A stretch of 64,000 nt of DNA from Candidatus Nitrotoga sp. CP45 (GCA_003402375.1 QFXJ01000040.1:124001-188000), one strand, 5' to 3'; positions 52,774 to 62,844 are shown, numbered from the stretch's first letter. Numbers and translations are program-made. The notes: generated from the sequence alone by a model not told the origin.

Positions 52774-53984
52774 AGCAGGCTGCTGAACCCCCCCCCAGTG
52801 TTGGTAGTTGGTAAAATAGCGCCATTGAAATGCGGAGATATAACAATGCGCGGCGTAGACGTTCAACCGATGAATTTGTCAGTTACATTCAACTTGAAGA
52901 GCGTGTTCCAAGGAGGCATCCGCTGCGAGCGATTCGCAAGATGGTGGATGTTTCCCTTGTTGGGATGGACGAGCTATTTTCAGAGATGTACTCGGATACA
53001 GGGCGCCCCTCAATTGCACCGGAACGACTGCTTCGCGCGCAGACGCTACAAATATTGTACACGGCACGTTCGGAACGACAGTTGCTGGAGCAGATCGACT
53101 TTAACCTGCTGTTTCGCTCTGGTTTGTTGGTTTGAAATTGGACGAGGCGGTATGGGATTGCGACCGTGTTTTGTCATAACCGTGACCGGCTGCTGACGCA
53201 TGAAGTTGCCGAAACATTTTTCGAGCAGATCAAGGTACAGGCCAGCGCAGACGAGCTGTTGTCGAAAGAACACTTTACGGCTGATAGCACGTTGCTGGAC
53301 GCGGCGGCATCAATCAAGAGTTTCATGCGCAAGGGTGCGGAGTCCGGCGAAGGCGCGAAGTCCGACGAGCAACAGCCTGGAGATCAGGGACGAAACAAGG
53401 AAGTAAACTTCCACGGCGAGCAGTACGGAGAATCGCAACGGTCTGATCGTACAGGCCAGCGTAAGTCAGGCAACGGGAACGGCGGAGCGGGAAGTGGCTT
53501 TAGCGATGCTGGATGCGGAGCAAAGCGCCGGCAGACGCACCTTGGGTGCCGACAAGAACTACGACACCCAAGCCTTTGTGGCGGACTGTCGCAAACGCAA
53601 AGTAACGCCGCATATGGCACAGAAAAAACATACAGCGATTGATGGGCGTACCACCCGCCATGCGGGTTACGAGATTAGCATCAGGAAGCGCAAGCAAATC
53701 GAAGAGTGTTTCGGCTGGATGAAAGACATCGGTTTGATGCGTAAATTGAGGCATCGCGGACAATCGTTGGTGAACCAGCTATTTCTGTTTACGGCCGCGG
53801 CGTACAACCTGGTCAGGATGAGGCGATTATTGGCGTAACACGCCATCAATCCGCCCAAAAGGCAGAAAAACGGGAAATCCCCGGAAAAACACGCTTCTAC
53901 GGGAGCTATAAATTTAGAATCAACCGAAAAGTCTCTTAGGGGGCGGGTAAGGGAAAATATATGAGCCTTTTTCAGCAGCCTGTT
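52774..53984 (+). mobile_element. IS5-type insertion sequence with inverted ends
   Basis: Ends are AGCAGGCTGCTGAA on the left (52774) and TTCAGCAGCCTGTT on the right (53984), 13 of 14 bases inverted. The right end is followed by TTAG-type sequence and the left preceded by ATT, so a short target duplication is possible. The 1.2-kb length fits one transposase gene. A run of nine C's after the left end (about 52788-52796) lies in the leader. Confidence 0.8.
52845..53838 (+). pseudogene. IS5-family transposase, frameshifted
   Basis: Pieces from three track ORFs join into one transposase. DEFVSYIQLEERVPRRHPLR then AIRKMVDVSL and DTGRPSIAPERLLRAQTLQI are from the first. FCHNRDRLLTHEVAETFFEQ then EHFTADSTLLDAAASIKSF are from the second, and ALAMLDAEQSAGRRTLGADK then NYDTQAFVADC, GRTTRHAGYEISIRKRKQIE and ECFGWMKDIGLMRKLRHRG from the last. 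The DDE residues are spread over these (DST, GADKNYD, E in EECFGW). At least two frame changes (near 53130 and 53420-53500) inactivate it, unless programmed frameshifting is used, which I consider unlikely. Confidence 0.82.
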
Positions 53985-54135
53985 AGAGTTGGCAAATTAT
54001 GATAACTGTCATTTTTGGCTAGAATTATTATACCTATTGGTATAGAATGCTGCGTCTTCGCTGTAATTTAGCGTTGTGGCGGACTGAAATTTCCCGGTTT
54101 TTGTATGTAAATTAATTATTGTGAAGGAAAAGTAA

Positions 54136-54405
54136 ATGAAACGTTTTGCTCTAGTTGCTGCCCTGTTAGCATTATCCCTAACTGCTTGTGGCGAAAAGCC
54201 TAAGGCGCCTGCAGTCGAGACCCCAGTTGTTGAAGCACCTGCACCTGCACCTGCACCTGCACCTGCCACTACTGCTGTTGCTGCAGCTGGTAGTGCTGTA
54301 GAAGCAGCTGGTAGTGCTGTAGAGGCAGCTGGTACTGCCGCTACCGCAGCGGCTACTGCTGCTGATGCCGCTCATGACGCTGCTAAAGATGCAATGAAGA
54401 AGTAA
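54136..54405 (+). CDS. Small lipoprotein with Pro-Ala and Ala-rich repeats
   Basis: The 89-residue protein has a lipoprotein signal MKRFALVAALLALSLTACGE with lipobox LTAC, so it is anchored in a membrane after lipidation of the cysteine. The mature part has a proline-alanine stretch (VEAPAPAPAPAPA) and an alanine-rich helix with repeats AAGSAVEAAGSAVEAAGTA, ending AAHDAAKDAMKK. It resembles small Ala-rich cell-envelope lipoproteins. The ATG follows AAGGAAAAG. A terminator follows at 54431. Function unknown. Confidence 0.85.
   Translation: MKRFALVAALLALSLTACGEKPKAPAVETPVVEAPAPAPAPAPATTAVAAAGSAVEAAGSAVEAAGTAATAAATAADAAHDAAKDAMKK
54236..54330 (+). repeat. In-frame hexanucleotide and 21-base repeats in the lipoprotein gene
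   Basis: GCACCT is repeated five times (coding Ala-Pro units), followed by two copies of a 21-base unit (GGTAGTGCTGTAGAAGCAGC). Both periods are multiples of three, so length change would keep the frame and vary spacer length. Confidence 0.8.
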
Positions 54406-54430
54406 TTTTCTTTTTTGTATAGTAAACATT

Positions 54431-54453
54431 AAAGCCGATGTAAAGTCGGCTTT
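54431..54453 (+). terminator. Terminator after the lipoprotein gene
   Basis: AAAGCCGA, loop TGTAAAG, TCGGCTTT, followed by a T-rich tract (atgcttttgtgg): an eight-base stem 26 bases after the stop. Confidence 0.75.
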
Positions 54454-54704
54454 ATGCTTTTGTGGCTTACCTTTAGCAGATTGCGGAACGGATGCCACCT
54501 TAGTGTTTTTTGAAAATTGGTTGGCACCATAAACTTGGCAGTGCGTGTTTCATCATCAAAAAACCTAGGGTATGCGGGTGTGAGCATGGAAAGACTGGGC
54601 AGAGGGATTATGGATTGTATTGTTACCTCAAAATTCTGGCCGTAACTGATGCCTCAGGGTAGGTAATTCTATTTCTAATTCAATAAAGCACTAATAATCC
54701 ATTT

Positions 54705-55729
54705 TCAAGCCACAATGGACTTGACCATTGGCGCATTACTCTCGAAGGTACGCAGGGCCACTTCGAGCTGATCCTCCAGTGCATCCAGACTATCGAAAAC
54801 GTGGTTATGGAAGTACTTCTCACGCAATTCGTCCCACACATGTTCGACTGGATTGAGCTCAGGAGCATAGGGTGGCAAAGGTAACAGTTTCATGTTCTGT
54901 GGCGGGTTAAGTAACCTACTGGAGTGTCAGCCGGCGCCATCGAGCACCATTACGATTTTGTCGCTGGGATGGCGCGCACCCACCTCATCGAGAAACAATT
55001 GCATGCAGTCGGTATTGATATACGGCAAGATCAAAGAATCGAGCTCCCCACTTGACCTCTACTGCCGCGTAGGCGTAGGTGTACTCGTGGGTCAGCTAGC
55101 TTGGCATATTGGTCGTACGGGCTTGGGAGCCCAACAGCGAAGCACGTCGTTGATGCGCCCAAAACGCGCCTCGTCCTGAAACATCAGTCGGATCGGTTCG
55201 TTTTTGGCCCAGTTCTGGCGGATTTCGGCGAGTGTTTCGGGGAGTTTTTTTTCCAGTCTTCCTGTGCCACAGGATTGCTTCGCGGATGCCTTTTGTCAGG
55301 TGCGAGTTTGCGCCAGTTGTGTCGATGCAGCAATTTGTATACTGATGACAGCGCCATCTCTCGTCCCAGCGCCATTTCGAGTTGAGGCTTGATCTGGCTG
55401 ACCACCAAAATGCCGCCGATACTGGCAGACTCCAGAAACGGTTTGAGTAATTCGGCTTCGCGTTCAGGAGTGAAGTGCTCCCTGCGTCGACCTCCGCGCA
55501 CTGACTTGCCTTTATCGCCTACGGCGCTACCTGCAATGAACTGGTTACGCAAACGACATGTCCATCCTTTAGACAGTCCGATGGCCTGTGCTGTTTGCTC
55601 CAGATTCATGCCGTATTGAAGTGGCAAGACAACCGCCTGTGCTTGTCGTAACTGTTCAATCGTCGTCGCTGAAGCAATGGCTTGGAGTGCGCTATCAAGT
55701 ACATCCTGCCCTCGCGGTGGTCGTGACAT
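54705..55729 (-). pseudogene. IS630-family transposase, frameshifted
   Basis: The N-terminal part is the 181-residue ORF 55184-55729 (helix-turn-helix, AQAIGLSKGWTCRLRNQFIA, and VVSQIKPQLEMALGREMALS then SVYKLLHRHNWRKLAPDKRH). The C-terminal part is ORF 54705-54893 with KLLPLPPYAPELNPVEHVWD then ELREKYFHN, the IS630 DDE block. The middle (DKIVMVLDGAGWHSS) lies between in other frames. More than one frameshift separates the parts. No clear terminal repeats could be fixed by eye. Confidence 0.85.
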
Positions 55730-55898
55730 GAATTACCTCCTCGGTTTATTCGATGGGATAATTATTGCACTATTGATGTGTAAATGGAATTAGATGTCCT
55801 ATGGTCAAAAATTGCAGAAAATCTATGATGCAGAGGGTTTTTGTATTTCTTAGAATAGCCAGTAACCAGTAATGATTGTGTTAAATAGATTACATGGG

Positions 55899-56561
55899 CT
55901 ATTTATGATAAACGGTGGTATCTCCGGCCAGTCGGATATCCGTAGTGTCAGGTACAGGCTCGCTGGATTTTGTTTGAACATCAGCTGAAAGCAGACGCTG
56001 TTCTTCATATACGGTTTTAAGGTAACGTTGAATTTCCCCGGTGGCCGTATGAACAGGGGTTGCTTTTTCTATATTTCGGATGGTGGCGTTGGCCCCATGT
56101 TTAACGAGAAGTTGGGCGGACTCTAGATTCCCAACTTTATGCAGAGCAGTATTTCCTCTTTTAATAATCATGCTTCCTGTTACCAGCTGGATATTAGGAT
56201 CGGCCCCTTCAACCAGTAAGCGTTGAACCACTTTGGGAAAATCTACCCAGATATACATCGCGGTCAGGCCATCTTTGTCCTGGAATTTGGCATCAGCACC
56301 ATGATCGACCAAGAATATGGCAAGTTCTGGATCATTGACATCAAATAATGGCGGACGATTATTGTAATCCGCTATGTTTGGGTCAGCTCCGTGGTCAATT
56401 AAAAGTTGTGCTACCTCTACGCTCTCGATGTAGTGCAATGCTGTTTTTCCAAAGAAATCCTGATGGTTTATGTCTACACCAAGCTGGATTGCATTCTTGA
56501 TTCCCTCTAAATCATTGGCCATTGTTGCGTCTATTATGGATTCTTCAAGTTCGTTTTGCAT
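55899..56561 (-). CDS. Ankyrin-repeat protein
   Basis: A 220-residue soluble protein made of about five ankyrin repeats. Clear repeat cores are GVDINHQDFFGKTALHYIES then VEVAQLLIDHGADPNIADYN, PELAIFLVDHGADAKFQDKD then GLTAMYIWVDFPKVVQRLLV, EGADPNIQLV and NTALHKVGNLESAQLLVKHG. A C-terminal tail (LSADVQTKSSEPVPDTTDIR) follows. No signal peptide. Such proteins bind other proteins; the partner is unknown. It is a single gene beyond the IS630 debris. Confidence 0.92.
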   Translation of the reverse strand: MQNELEESIIDATMANDLEGIKNAIQLGVDINHQDFFGKTALHYIESVEVAQLLIDHGADPNIADYNNRPPLFDVNDPELAIFLVDHGADAKFQDKDGLTAMYIWVDFPKVVQRLLVEGADPNIQLVTGSMIIKRGNTALHKVGNLESAQLLVKHGANATIRNIEKATPVHTATGEIQRYLKTVYEEQRLLSADVQTKSSEPVPDTTDIRLAGDTTVYHK

Positions 56562-56778
56562 ATGGGTCTTTAAATATAGGGCTAAAGAGCTTAAAACATT
56601 CAGGCGGATATACCGATTCCGTAATAATTCTTAAGAGCTTACGTGATCGTACGGTTTGTCCGCATGTTTAATGCAGTTTGCTAAGCCAGAGGTATTTGGA
56701 ACAGTTAATAATGGCATCCGCAAACTTCTCCAGGGTGGTCTATATGTGGAAGTCATGATCGCGTGGCGGCATGGTATT

Positions 56779-58041
56779 TTAATTTAAAAAAGGCTGTACT
56801 TGTACAGTGCAGCCGGCTTCAACATTTCCTTGCGATACAGGTAATACAATATAGCAATTGGCTTTGCTCATTGAGCTAAGAATGCCGGAGCATTGAGCCC
56901 CCGTTGTATGTACTGTCCATCCGCCATTCTTATCTTGACTGAGAATGCCACGTTGAAATTCTGTTCTACCTGGAATCTTTCGGATAGAGCTGGCGCAGAT
57001 AGCCTGAAATTCAATGGTTAATTTTGGTTTTTGCCCCATCAGTACGCGCAAGGCATCGCGAACAAACTGCTGGAAAGTTACCATGACCGCGACGGGATTA
57101 CCGGGCAATCCAAAAAAATGGCAAGTTCCAATTTTGCCGTAAGCCAATGGTTTGCCAGGCTTCATGGCTATTTTCCAGAATACAATTTCTCCAATTTCCG
57201 CCAACAATTGTTTGATGTAATCGGCTTCACCGACCGAAACCCCACCGCTAGTGATAATGACATCCGTTCGTGATGCTGCATCCAGCAAGGCCTCTTTGAG
57301 GCTGGCCTTATTGTCACGAATGGTACCCATGTCGATAATTTCCACGCCCAGTTCACCTAGCATACCGAGTAAGGAATAACGGTTACTGTTATAAATTTTA
57401 CCGGGAGCTAATGGTGTGCCGGGTTGCTGCAATTCGTCACCAGTTGAAAATAGCGCTACTTTTAGTTTGCGGTAAACGCTGATATTGCTGAAACCAAGCG
57501 AAGCCAGCAGACCCATCTCGGCAGGGCGAATAATCTGTCCACGAGTCAGTACGGTAGTGTTTTGTGCAATGTCTTCCCCGACCAAGCGGATGTTTTGACC
57601 ATGGCGGTGTCCATCCCCTATTTCAACGGAGGATCCGGCGACCTGCACATGTTCTTGCATTACAACGCTATCGCAGCCCTCAGGAATGAGCGCACCAGTC
57701 ATAATGCGAACGCATTGGCCTGCAGCAACATGGCCACTAAAGGCACGTCCAGCAAAGGCGCTGCCAATAACCGTAAGTCGGCTAGGAGCATTTGCTAGGT
57801 CGTCGTGGCGCACAGCGTAGCCATCCATAGCTGAGTAGTCGTGTGGCGGTACATTCATGGGGGAAAGTACATCTGTCGCTAGCGTGCGATGCAATGAATC
57901 GCACAGGCTGATCGATTCATGCTCCGTGACTGGCGTAAGAAATTGCTGGATAAATTGGCGCGCTTTTTCCACCGGCATAGAATTAGGGTCGTAATCACCC
58001 ATTTTTTCAAGGGTAGACAAGAAGGGAAGCCTGGATTCCAT
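56779..58041 (-). CDS. moeA: Molybdopterin molybdenumtransferase
   Basis: This enzyme inserts molybdate into adenylylated molybdopterin, the last step of molybdenum cofactor synthesis. VPPHDYSAMDGYAVRHDDL, AGQCVRIMTGALIPEGCDSV, RLVGEDIAQNTTVLTRGQII, KVALFSTGDELQQPGTPLAP, IITSGGVSVGEADYIKQLLA and FFGLPGNPVAVMVTFQQFVR are the classic MoeA blocks. About 420 residues, full length. It lies downstream of moaA on the same strand, about 150 bases apart, forming a cofactor operon. Confidence 0.96.
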   Translation of the reverse strand: MESRLPFLSTLEKMGDYDPNSMPVEKARQFIQQFLTPVTEHESISLCDSLHRTLATDVLSPMNVPPHDYSAMDGYAVRHDDLANAPSRLTVIGSAFAGRAFSGHVAAGQCVRIMTGALIPEGCDSVVMQEHVQVAGSSVEIGDGHRHGQNIRLVGEDIAQNTTVLTRGQIIRPAEMGLLASLGFSNISVYRKLKVALFSTGDELQQPGTPLAPGKIYNSNRYSLLGMLGELGVEIIDMGTIRDNKASLKEALLDAASRTDVIITSGGVSVGEADYIKQLLAEIGEIVFWKIAMKPGKPLAYGKIGTCHFFGLPGNPVAVMVTFQQFVRDALRVLMGQKPKLTIEFQAICASSIRKIPGRTEFQRGILSQDKNGGWTVHTTGAQCSGILSSMSKANCYIVLPVSQGNVEAGCTVQVQPFLN

Positions 58042-58194
58042 GGAGCGTCCTTTGTTAAATTTGGCAGTCAGAATAAAGTCTGGAAAGCATCAACACAATT
58101 GTCAGGTAGGTTGTTGGTATGCGCTTTCGATATAGGCAAAACTATCCAGATCAGTGATTTGGATGTATCTGCAAAGATGGAGCCTACTGGTAGA

Positions 58195-59310
58195 CTACCC
58201 CCCAATATAAGACATTTCAATTTTTTTGCCGGATGACGCTTTGGTTTTTGTGTTTGCACTGCGTAATTCTGAATAGCGATCCGCACGCAGGCGCCATAGA
58301 TGTGCAAGGGCAGCGGAAATTTCTTGATCTGTTTTTCCGCTGTGCATGAGCGCTCGCAAATCGTGACCACTCTCTGCAAAGAGGCATGTATACAACTTGC
58401 CTTCGGTTGACAACCTGGCACGAACGCATTCGTGACAAAAAGTTTTGGTGATGCTTGAGATAACTCCGATTTCGCCCCCGCCATCCTTATAGCGCCAACG
58501 TTCTGCAGTCTCGCCGGTACAGTTTGGCTCGATTTCTTCAAGTGGCATGTGAGCGGAAATTCGTCGCACAACTTCTGCAGAGGGAATAACCTCGCCCATT
58601 TCCCACTGGTTAGAAGTCCCTACGTCCATGTATTCTATGAATCGGAGTATAAAGGGGGAGTCTTTGAAATAACGTGCCATAGGGACGATTTCTTGGTCAT
58701 TCATGCCACTTTTGACAACCATGTTTACCTTGATTGGGCCGAGGCCTACTGAGTGGGCGACATCTAGACTGCGCAACACATCCGATACAGGAAAATCAAC
58801 GCCGTTCATGCGCTTGAAAGTGGCATCATCCAGCGAATCCAGTGAAACCGTAACTCGATTTAATCCTGCATCTTTTAGTGATTGAGCTTTTTTCCCGAGT
58901 AACGCACCATTAGTGGTGAGTGTCAGGTCTAAATCGCTACCATCGTATGTTTTTAGCTTTGCAAGCATCTCAATTAAGTTTTCTACATGCTTGCGTAAAA
59001 GGGGCTCGCCACCCGTAAGGCGGATTTTCTGAACGCCATGATTAACGAAAATTTGCGCGATACGAGTAATTTCTTCAAAAGTCATCATTGAAGCCCGTGG
59101 CATAAATACATGATCTTTGCCGAATGATTCTATGGGCATGCAATATACGCATCGGAAATTGCAACGATCCGTGAGAGAAATGCGTAAATCTTGTAACGGG
59201 CGTCCAAACGCGTCGCCAATAAGTCCATTGGGTTCTTCTATAACAGCGGGGATGACAGGAACTGCCTTGGAATGACGATAATCTATAATCGGAATTATTT
59301 TTTTAGACAT
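58195..59310 (-). CDS. moaA: GTP 3',8-cyclase
   Basis: Radical SAM enzyme for the first step of molybdenum cofactor synthesis. [20 protein letters not shown] has the CxxxCxxC cluster motif. [40 protein letters not shown] and [20 protein letters not shown] follow. The C-terminal cluster cysteines are in [19 protein letters not shown] then YTCLF. The protein ends in SYIGG, the conserved GG tail. It has an N-terminal extension of about 30 residues before the core. The start ATG at 59310 follows the AT-rich region. Confidence 0.96.
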   Translation of the reverse strand: MSKKIIPIIDYRHSKAVPVIPAVIEEPNGLIGDAFGRPLQDLRISLTDRCNFRCVYCMPIESFGKDHVFMPRASMMTFEEITRIAQIFVNHGVQKIRLTGGEPLLRKHVENLIEMLAKLKTYDGSDLDLTLTTNGALLGKKAQSLKDAGLNRVTVSLDSLDDATFKRMNGVDFPVSDVLRSLDVAHSVGLGPIKVNMVVKSGMNDQEIVPMARYFKDSPFILRFIEYMDVGTSNQWEMGEVIPSAEVVRRISAHMPLEEIEPNCTGETAERWRYKDGGGEIGVISSITKTFCHECVRARLSTEGKLYTCLFAESGHDLRALMHSGKTDQEISAALAHLWRLRADRYSELRSANTKTKASSGKKIEMSYIGG

Positions 59311-59899
59311 GGCATTTGGCCAATATATTCAAAATATGGTAGTAGTTAATAGTCATGGTTTCAATACTTACGCCCAAATTATACAGTAGTGTATAGCTAA
59401 GCTAGCCTGTGGGTAGGCGGCAATATCATGTTTATGTGACTGCTGTATCCTCAGGATAAAAAAATATCTGGTTGTATTCGATATAGTCGAATGTGCGTAA
59501 ATGGAATTTTTATATTAGGAATAACAAGTTATTTGAGAGTGCTTAAATTAGCATCCGCACAACAAATCATGTGTGAGAGTACACGATTGTATGCATTTAT
59601 TGCAATGTAAATATCAATGTGTTGAATGCAGAGCTTTTTATAAAGCTAGGTTGAATTGCCTGTTGGAACTGCCTTGTTAAATGTCCAAAGGCATACAATT
59701 TTGGGTAATTATGACATGGTTATAGAAAGCCTAGACTTCAATTATTTAGCTGAACCTTGGGAAGAGTTTTTAGGCAGAGGCTAAATATGATCGAGTTTTT
59801 ATAAGGTTGTATTTCCTAGAGGATCTGGGTTAGTGGAAAGCTTTCTACATAGTCGCGAGTATTCGAATTTGGGATGGTACTAAAACGCGTGAAATCCCC
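59311..59899. other. AT-rich gap upstream of moaA
   Basis: About 590 bases without a credible gene on either strand. A TATAAT-like box on the minus strand (TACTGTATAATTTGG around 59380-59395) could be the -10 of the moaA promoter, though no good -35 was found. The molybdenum-cofactor riboswitch seen upstream of moaA in some bacteria was not recognised by eye. Confidence 0.4.
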
Positions 59900-60790
59900 T
59901 TAACGCAGTGGCGGACTTCGCTGAAATCCAGAGTTTGTGCTAAAAAACTCAAGCATCAAAAAATCTTCAAGCCCCTCATTATCTTCCATGCGGGCAGACA
60001 GAATGACCTCGCGGTTGAGGCGGTGCGATTCCCAATTAAAATTTCCTTTGTAATGTCTGCGAATTAGTTCGATCATCCTGCGAATAATTGCACGCTCCAC
60101 ATCACCATTTAACCCGGCATCGACTTCGATGACTTCTCGCCGAGAGTTGTTATAGTCCGTTGTCCAGCCTCGAAATGAAAATCGGGCGGTTCGGCTGCCC
60201 ATGCTGATAATTTGAAACACACCGCTCGTACCTTCTGGCTGGAGGTTGCGCCTGATGTTAGCCATCCTTTTTTCGTCAGCCGAAAGCTGGCGTGGGTTAG
60301 GCATGGTTTCTGTATTTTCGCGTTCATCAGAAATCTCGGCTGCCTGACGGCGTGTTCTGGCGGCATTAATATAGCTTGCCAAATCCGTAGGAGGCGCTGA
60401 ATGTGGAGCTGGGGGGGGCGCTAATGGAACCTCAGTTGGTGTGACTGTTTTTTCCGGTAAAGGCTTAATCAGTTTTTCCGTCTCGATGGCCCGAGGTTGA
60501 GGCGCAGGTGGCGGTTCATGTTTCGGCTCTGGCTCAAGTTGGGGTTTAGGCTTAAGTTTAGGTTCGGGTTCAGGTTGATTCTGAGAAATCGATTTTGGAG
60601 TTGAGGATTCTTGTTCTGGTTTTGTTTCAGGCAACTCTACAAAGCGTGCATCAATTGGCGGCGCAGAAATAATCTCTTCCTTGGGAGATTTTAGGAAATA
60701 TCCAAATTCCCAAATGATGATTAGCCAAATGATAGCCGCCAGTGGTATCGGCCACCAGAATCGAATCTCCTTCGATCTTGATTCGGGCAT
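59900..60790 (-). CDS. TonB-like energy-coupling protein
   Basis: Third gene of an exbB-exbD-tonB-like unit. A single N-terminal membrane helix (IPLAAIIWLIIIWEFGYFLK) is followed by a long periplasmic proline-rich spacer (EPEPKLKPKPQLEPEPKHEP). A C-terminal domain (GVFQIISMGSRTARFSFRGW then VEDAG-like helices) is unlike the usual TonB_C but occupies its place. I prefer the ATG at 60790 (MPESRSKEIRFWWPIPLAAI) after a GGTAAG-type site; the track uses a GTG at 60799. It probably links the ExbB/ExbD proton motor to an outer-membrane or cell-wall process. Calling it TonB is context-based. Confidence 0.75.
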   Translation of the reverse strand: MPESRSKEIRFWWPIPLAAIIWLIIIWEFGYFLKSPKEEIISAPPIDARFVELPETKPEQESSTPKSISQNQPEPEPKLKPKPQLEPEPKHEPPPAPQPRAIETEKLIKPLPEKTVTPTEVPLAPPPAPHSAPPTDLASYINAARTRRQAAEISDERENTETMPNPRQLSADEKRMANIRRNLQPEGTSGVFQIISMGSRTARFSFRGWTTDYNNSRREVIEVDAGLNGDVERAIIRRMIELIRRHYKGNFNWESHRLNREVILSARMEDNEGLEDFLMLEFFSTNSGFQRSPPLR

Positions 60791-60800
60791 ACTTACCACG

Positions 60801-61202
60801 TCATTTATGTTTTACCGCAATCAAAAAATGTTGGGCGCCGGCGGATCGAGCCTGTAACATCGCCTGCACTACCATACCTTGCGGCGCTTCGTTGTCCGCT
60901 GATACGACTACGCTTTGTTGTGAAGTGTGTAAAAATGGCTTGAGTGTAGCGGCCAGAGTTTCTAGTGTTACGGGGATACGATTGATAAAGATTTGGCTAT
61001 CACCAGTCAGCGTCAGCGTTACCGGCGCGTCAGCTTTGAGCTTTTCAGCTTCCCCTTGGGGCAGATTCACCTGCAGGGAATCAAGATTCTGCATCGACAA
61101 TGAAGAGAGCATGAATGTCACCAATAAGAAAAACATCACATCGATCATCGGAATGATCTCAATGCGTCCCTTGCGATAGGTTCTGGATTTACGCAGCTTC
61201 AT
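60801..61202 (-). CDS. ExbD/TolR-type proton-channel subunit
   Basis: 133 residues with one N-terminal membrane helix preceded by basic residues (RTYRKGRIEIIPMIDVMFFL then LVTFMLSSLSM). The aspartate in PMIDVMFFLLVTF is the conserved proton-path residue. The periplasmic domain has VNLPQGEAEKLKADAPVTLT then LTGDSQIFINRIPVTLETL and VVSADNEAPQGMVVQAMLQA. It overlaps exbB by 14 bases and is followed almost directly by the TonB-like gene, so it is one operon. Confidence 0.92.
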   Translation of the reverse strand: MKLRKSRTYRKGRIEIIPMIDVMFFLLVTFMLSSLSMQNLDSLQVNLPQGEAEKLKADAPVTLTLTGDSQIFINRIPVTLETLAATLKPFLHTSQQSVVVSADNEAPQGMVVQAMLQARSAGAQHFLIAVKHK

Positions 61203-61836
61203 GGGTGTTACCCTGTTGATCTAAACGGATGTGATCAATAAGACGTGTGCCAAGGCGCTCCATTTCATCCATCGTTTGTGATTGCAGACGGGAAAAATAA
61301 TTAAATCCAAATAAGGCAATCAGCGCGATTAATAAGCCGACTGCAGTTGCAATAAGTGCTTGAGCTACGCCTCCTGTCACCCCCGTAGGATTGACGACGC
61401 CGCTGCCGCCAATTATCTGGAAGGCATGCATCATTCCAACAATTGTTCCCATCAGCCCGAGCAAAGGCGCAGCGGTGACGATCGTTTCTAACACCCACAA
61501 CCTACGCGCAAGGGATGTTTCAATCAACTGAGCTTCATCCGCTGCACGAGATTCAGTCCACCATGAAGGCCGATGCCGGTTCGCGATCACTACTTCAAAG
61601 AATCGCTTGTAATAGTGGCGCTCATTCAACCCGGAAAGTATCTTTTCCAGGTCTGCCCATGCGAAGCCATAAGTTTCAACAAGGTTTAGCAAGTCATATG
61701 AAAGACGTGCAAAGCGCCCATAAAGAACTGCCTTCTCAAGCATAATGGCTAAAGCGATTATCCCCAGTAAAGACAATGGCAGGATAATTATCCCGCCGAG
61801 TTTAAATGCGATCCAAATTTCTTGTAGTTCTTGCAT
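61189..61836 (-). CDS. ExbB/TolQ/MotA-type proton-channel subunit
   Basis: I use the ATG at 61836 (MQELQEIWIAFKLGGIIILP) after GGAGATAACC; the track start four codons earlier lacks a site. Three membrane helices are seen: first KLGGIIILPLSLLGIIALAI, then RRLWVLETIVTAAPLLGLMG then TIVGMMHAFQII, and GVAQALIATAVGLLIALIAL. The family blocks LLGLMGTIVGMM and EALIATAVGLLIAI-like are clear. About 215 residues. It forms the motor with the ExbD product and powers the TonB-like protein. Confidence 0.92.
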   Translation of the reverse strand: MQELQEIWIAFKLGGIIILPLSLLGIIALAIMLEKAVLYGRFARLSYDLLNLVETYGFAWADLEKILSGLNERHYYKRFFEVVIANRHRPSWWTESRAADEAQLIETSLARRLWVLETIVTAAPLLGLMGTIVGMMHAFQIIGGSGVVNPTGVTGGVAQALIATAVGLLIALIALFGFNYFSRLQSQTMDEMERLGTRLIDHIRLDQQGNTHEAA

Positions 61837-62041
61837 GGTTATCTCCAAATATGAGAGGGGGTTTTCAAGGTGCCCAGGAGTGTATTCAATATAGTTGTGT
61901 ACACGCTAGGCCGCGCCTTTCGGCTAGGGGTGTATTGATAAGAGTATCCTTATGGCCTTGTCGTATCTTGCATAATCCGACAAAGCATTATCAAATAAGC
62001 TCAATATTGAAGTGCCGAGTCTATAATATTTAGTTCCCGAA

Positions 62042-62599
62042 TTAGCCGTCGTGTCTTTGGGACACTGCGCAAATGCGCTGCATGACGGCGGGATTCGGCT
62101 CTTGAAACTCACCTTGTTGATAGGCAATTATTGTCAGGTGCGGGAAAAAAACTTTCAATAATTCGTTAGAACGTAGCAAAAAATCTGGATTTTTGGGTCG
62201 CCCAAAACGCTCGTTACCATCCATGAATGTTTCATAAATGAGCACTCCACCAGTATGTAGCGACTCAATCAATCGGGGTAATAGTGGCCGGTGTAAATAA
62301 CGGCTGACGACTATGCCATGAAAGCGATGGCCAGAATATGGCCAAATATCATTCTCCAAGTCTGCAACTGTGGTTGATATATTAGGCAGTTGTTGTAGCT
62401 CGGCAAGAGCCTCCACATCACGATCTACGGCATTGACTTGCCAATGGTTGGCCGCAAGCCAGCGTGCATGGCGTCCGTTACCACAAGCTAAATCGAGCAC
62501 TTGTCCACCGCTATGGATCAATTGGGCATAGCGGCAAATCCAAGGCGATGGGATACCCATGTGTTGTAATGGAATAGTGTTTTCGTTATGTTTTGGCAT
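62042..62599 (-). CDS. SAM-dependent methyltransferase (TehB/class I type)
   Basis: I prefer the ATG at 62599 (MPKHNENTIPLQHMGIPSPW); the longer track start at 62632 has no ribosome site. SGGQVLDLACGNGRHARWLA is the SAM-binding motif I, and VNAVDRDVEALAELQQLPN carries the acidic residue after strand 2. Motif III-like segments are FHGIVVSRYLHRPLLPRLIE and TGGVLIYETFMDGNERFGRP. About 185 residues, soluble. It resembles TehB-like methyltransferases. The methyl acceptor is not readable. Confidence 0.85.
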   Translation of the reverse strand: MPKHNENTIPLQHMGIPSPWICRYAQLIHSGGQVLDLACGNGRHARWLAANHWQVNAVDRDVEALAELQQLPNISTTVADLENDIWPYSGHRFHGIVVSRYLHRPLLPRLIESLHTGGVLIYETFMDGNERFGRPKNPDFLLRSNELLKVFFPHLTIIAYQQGEFQEPNPAVMQRICAVSQRHDG

Positions 62600-62844
62600 C
62601 TTTGAAAATGGTGTTAGTTCCGCAAAGCACATTCAAATGTACTGCTAAGGTTAACTTTGCTTCGGCAAATGTATCGTTACAGTAGGCAAGGTTACTATTT
62701 TGATAGTGACAGTTTGCTTGGCAAGACTGTACGGTAATTTTCTGGAGATATCATAATACGAAAGGTGCCAAGTGTTTCTAAAAGTGTTAATTCCTGCAAT
62801 AATCTGGGGGTAAACAATATTTGTTAAATTGAGGCAGCATAACC

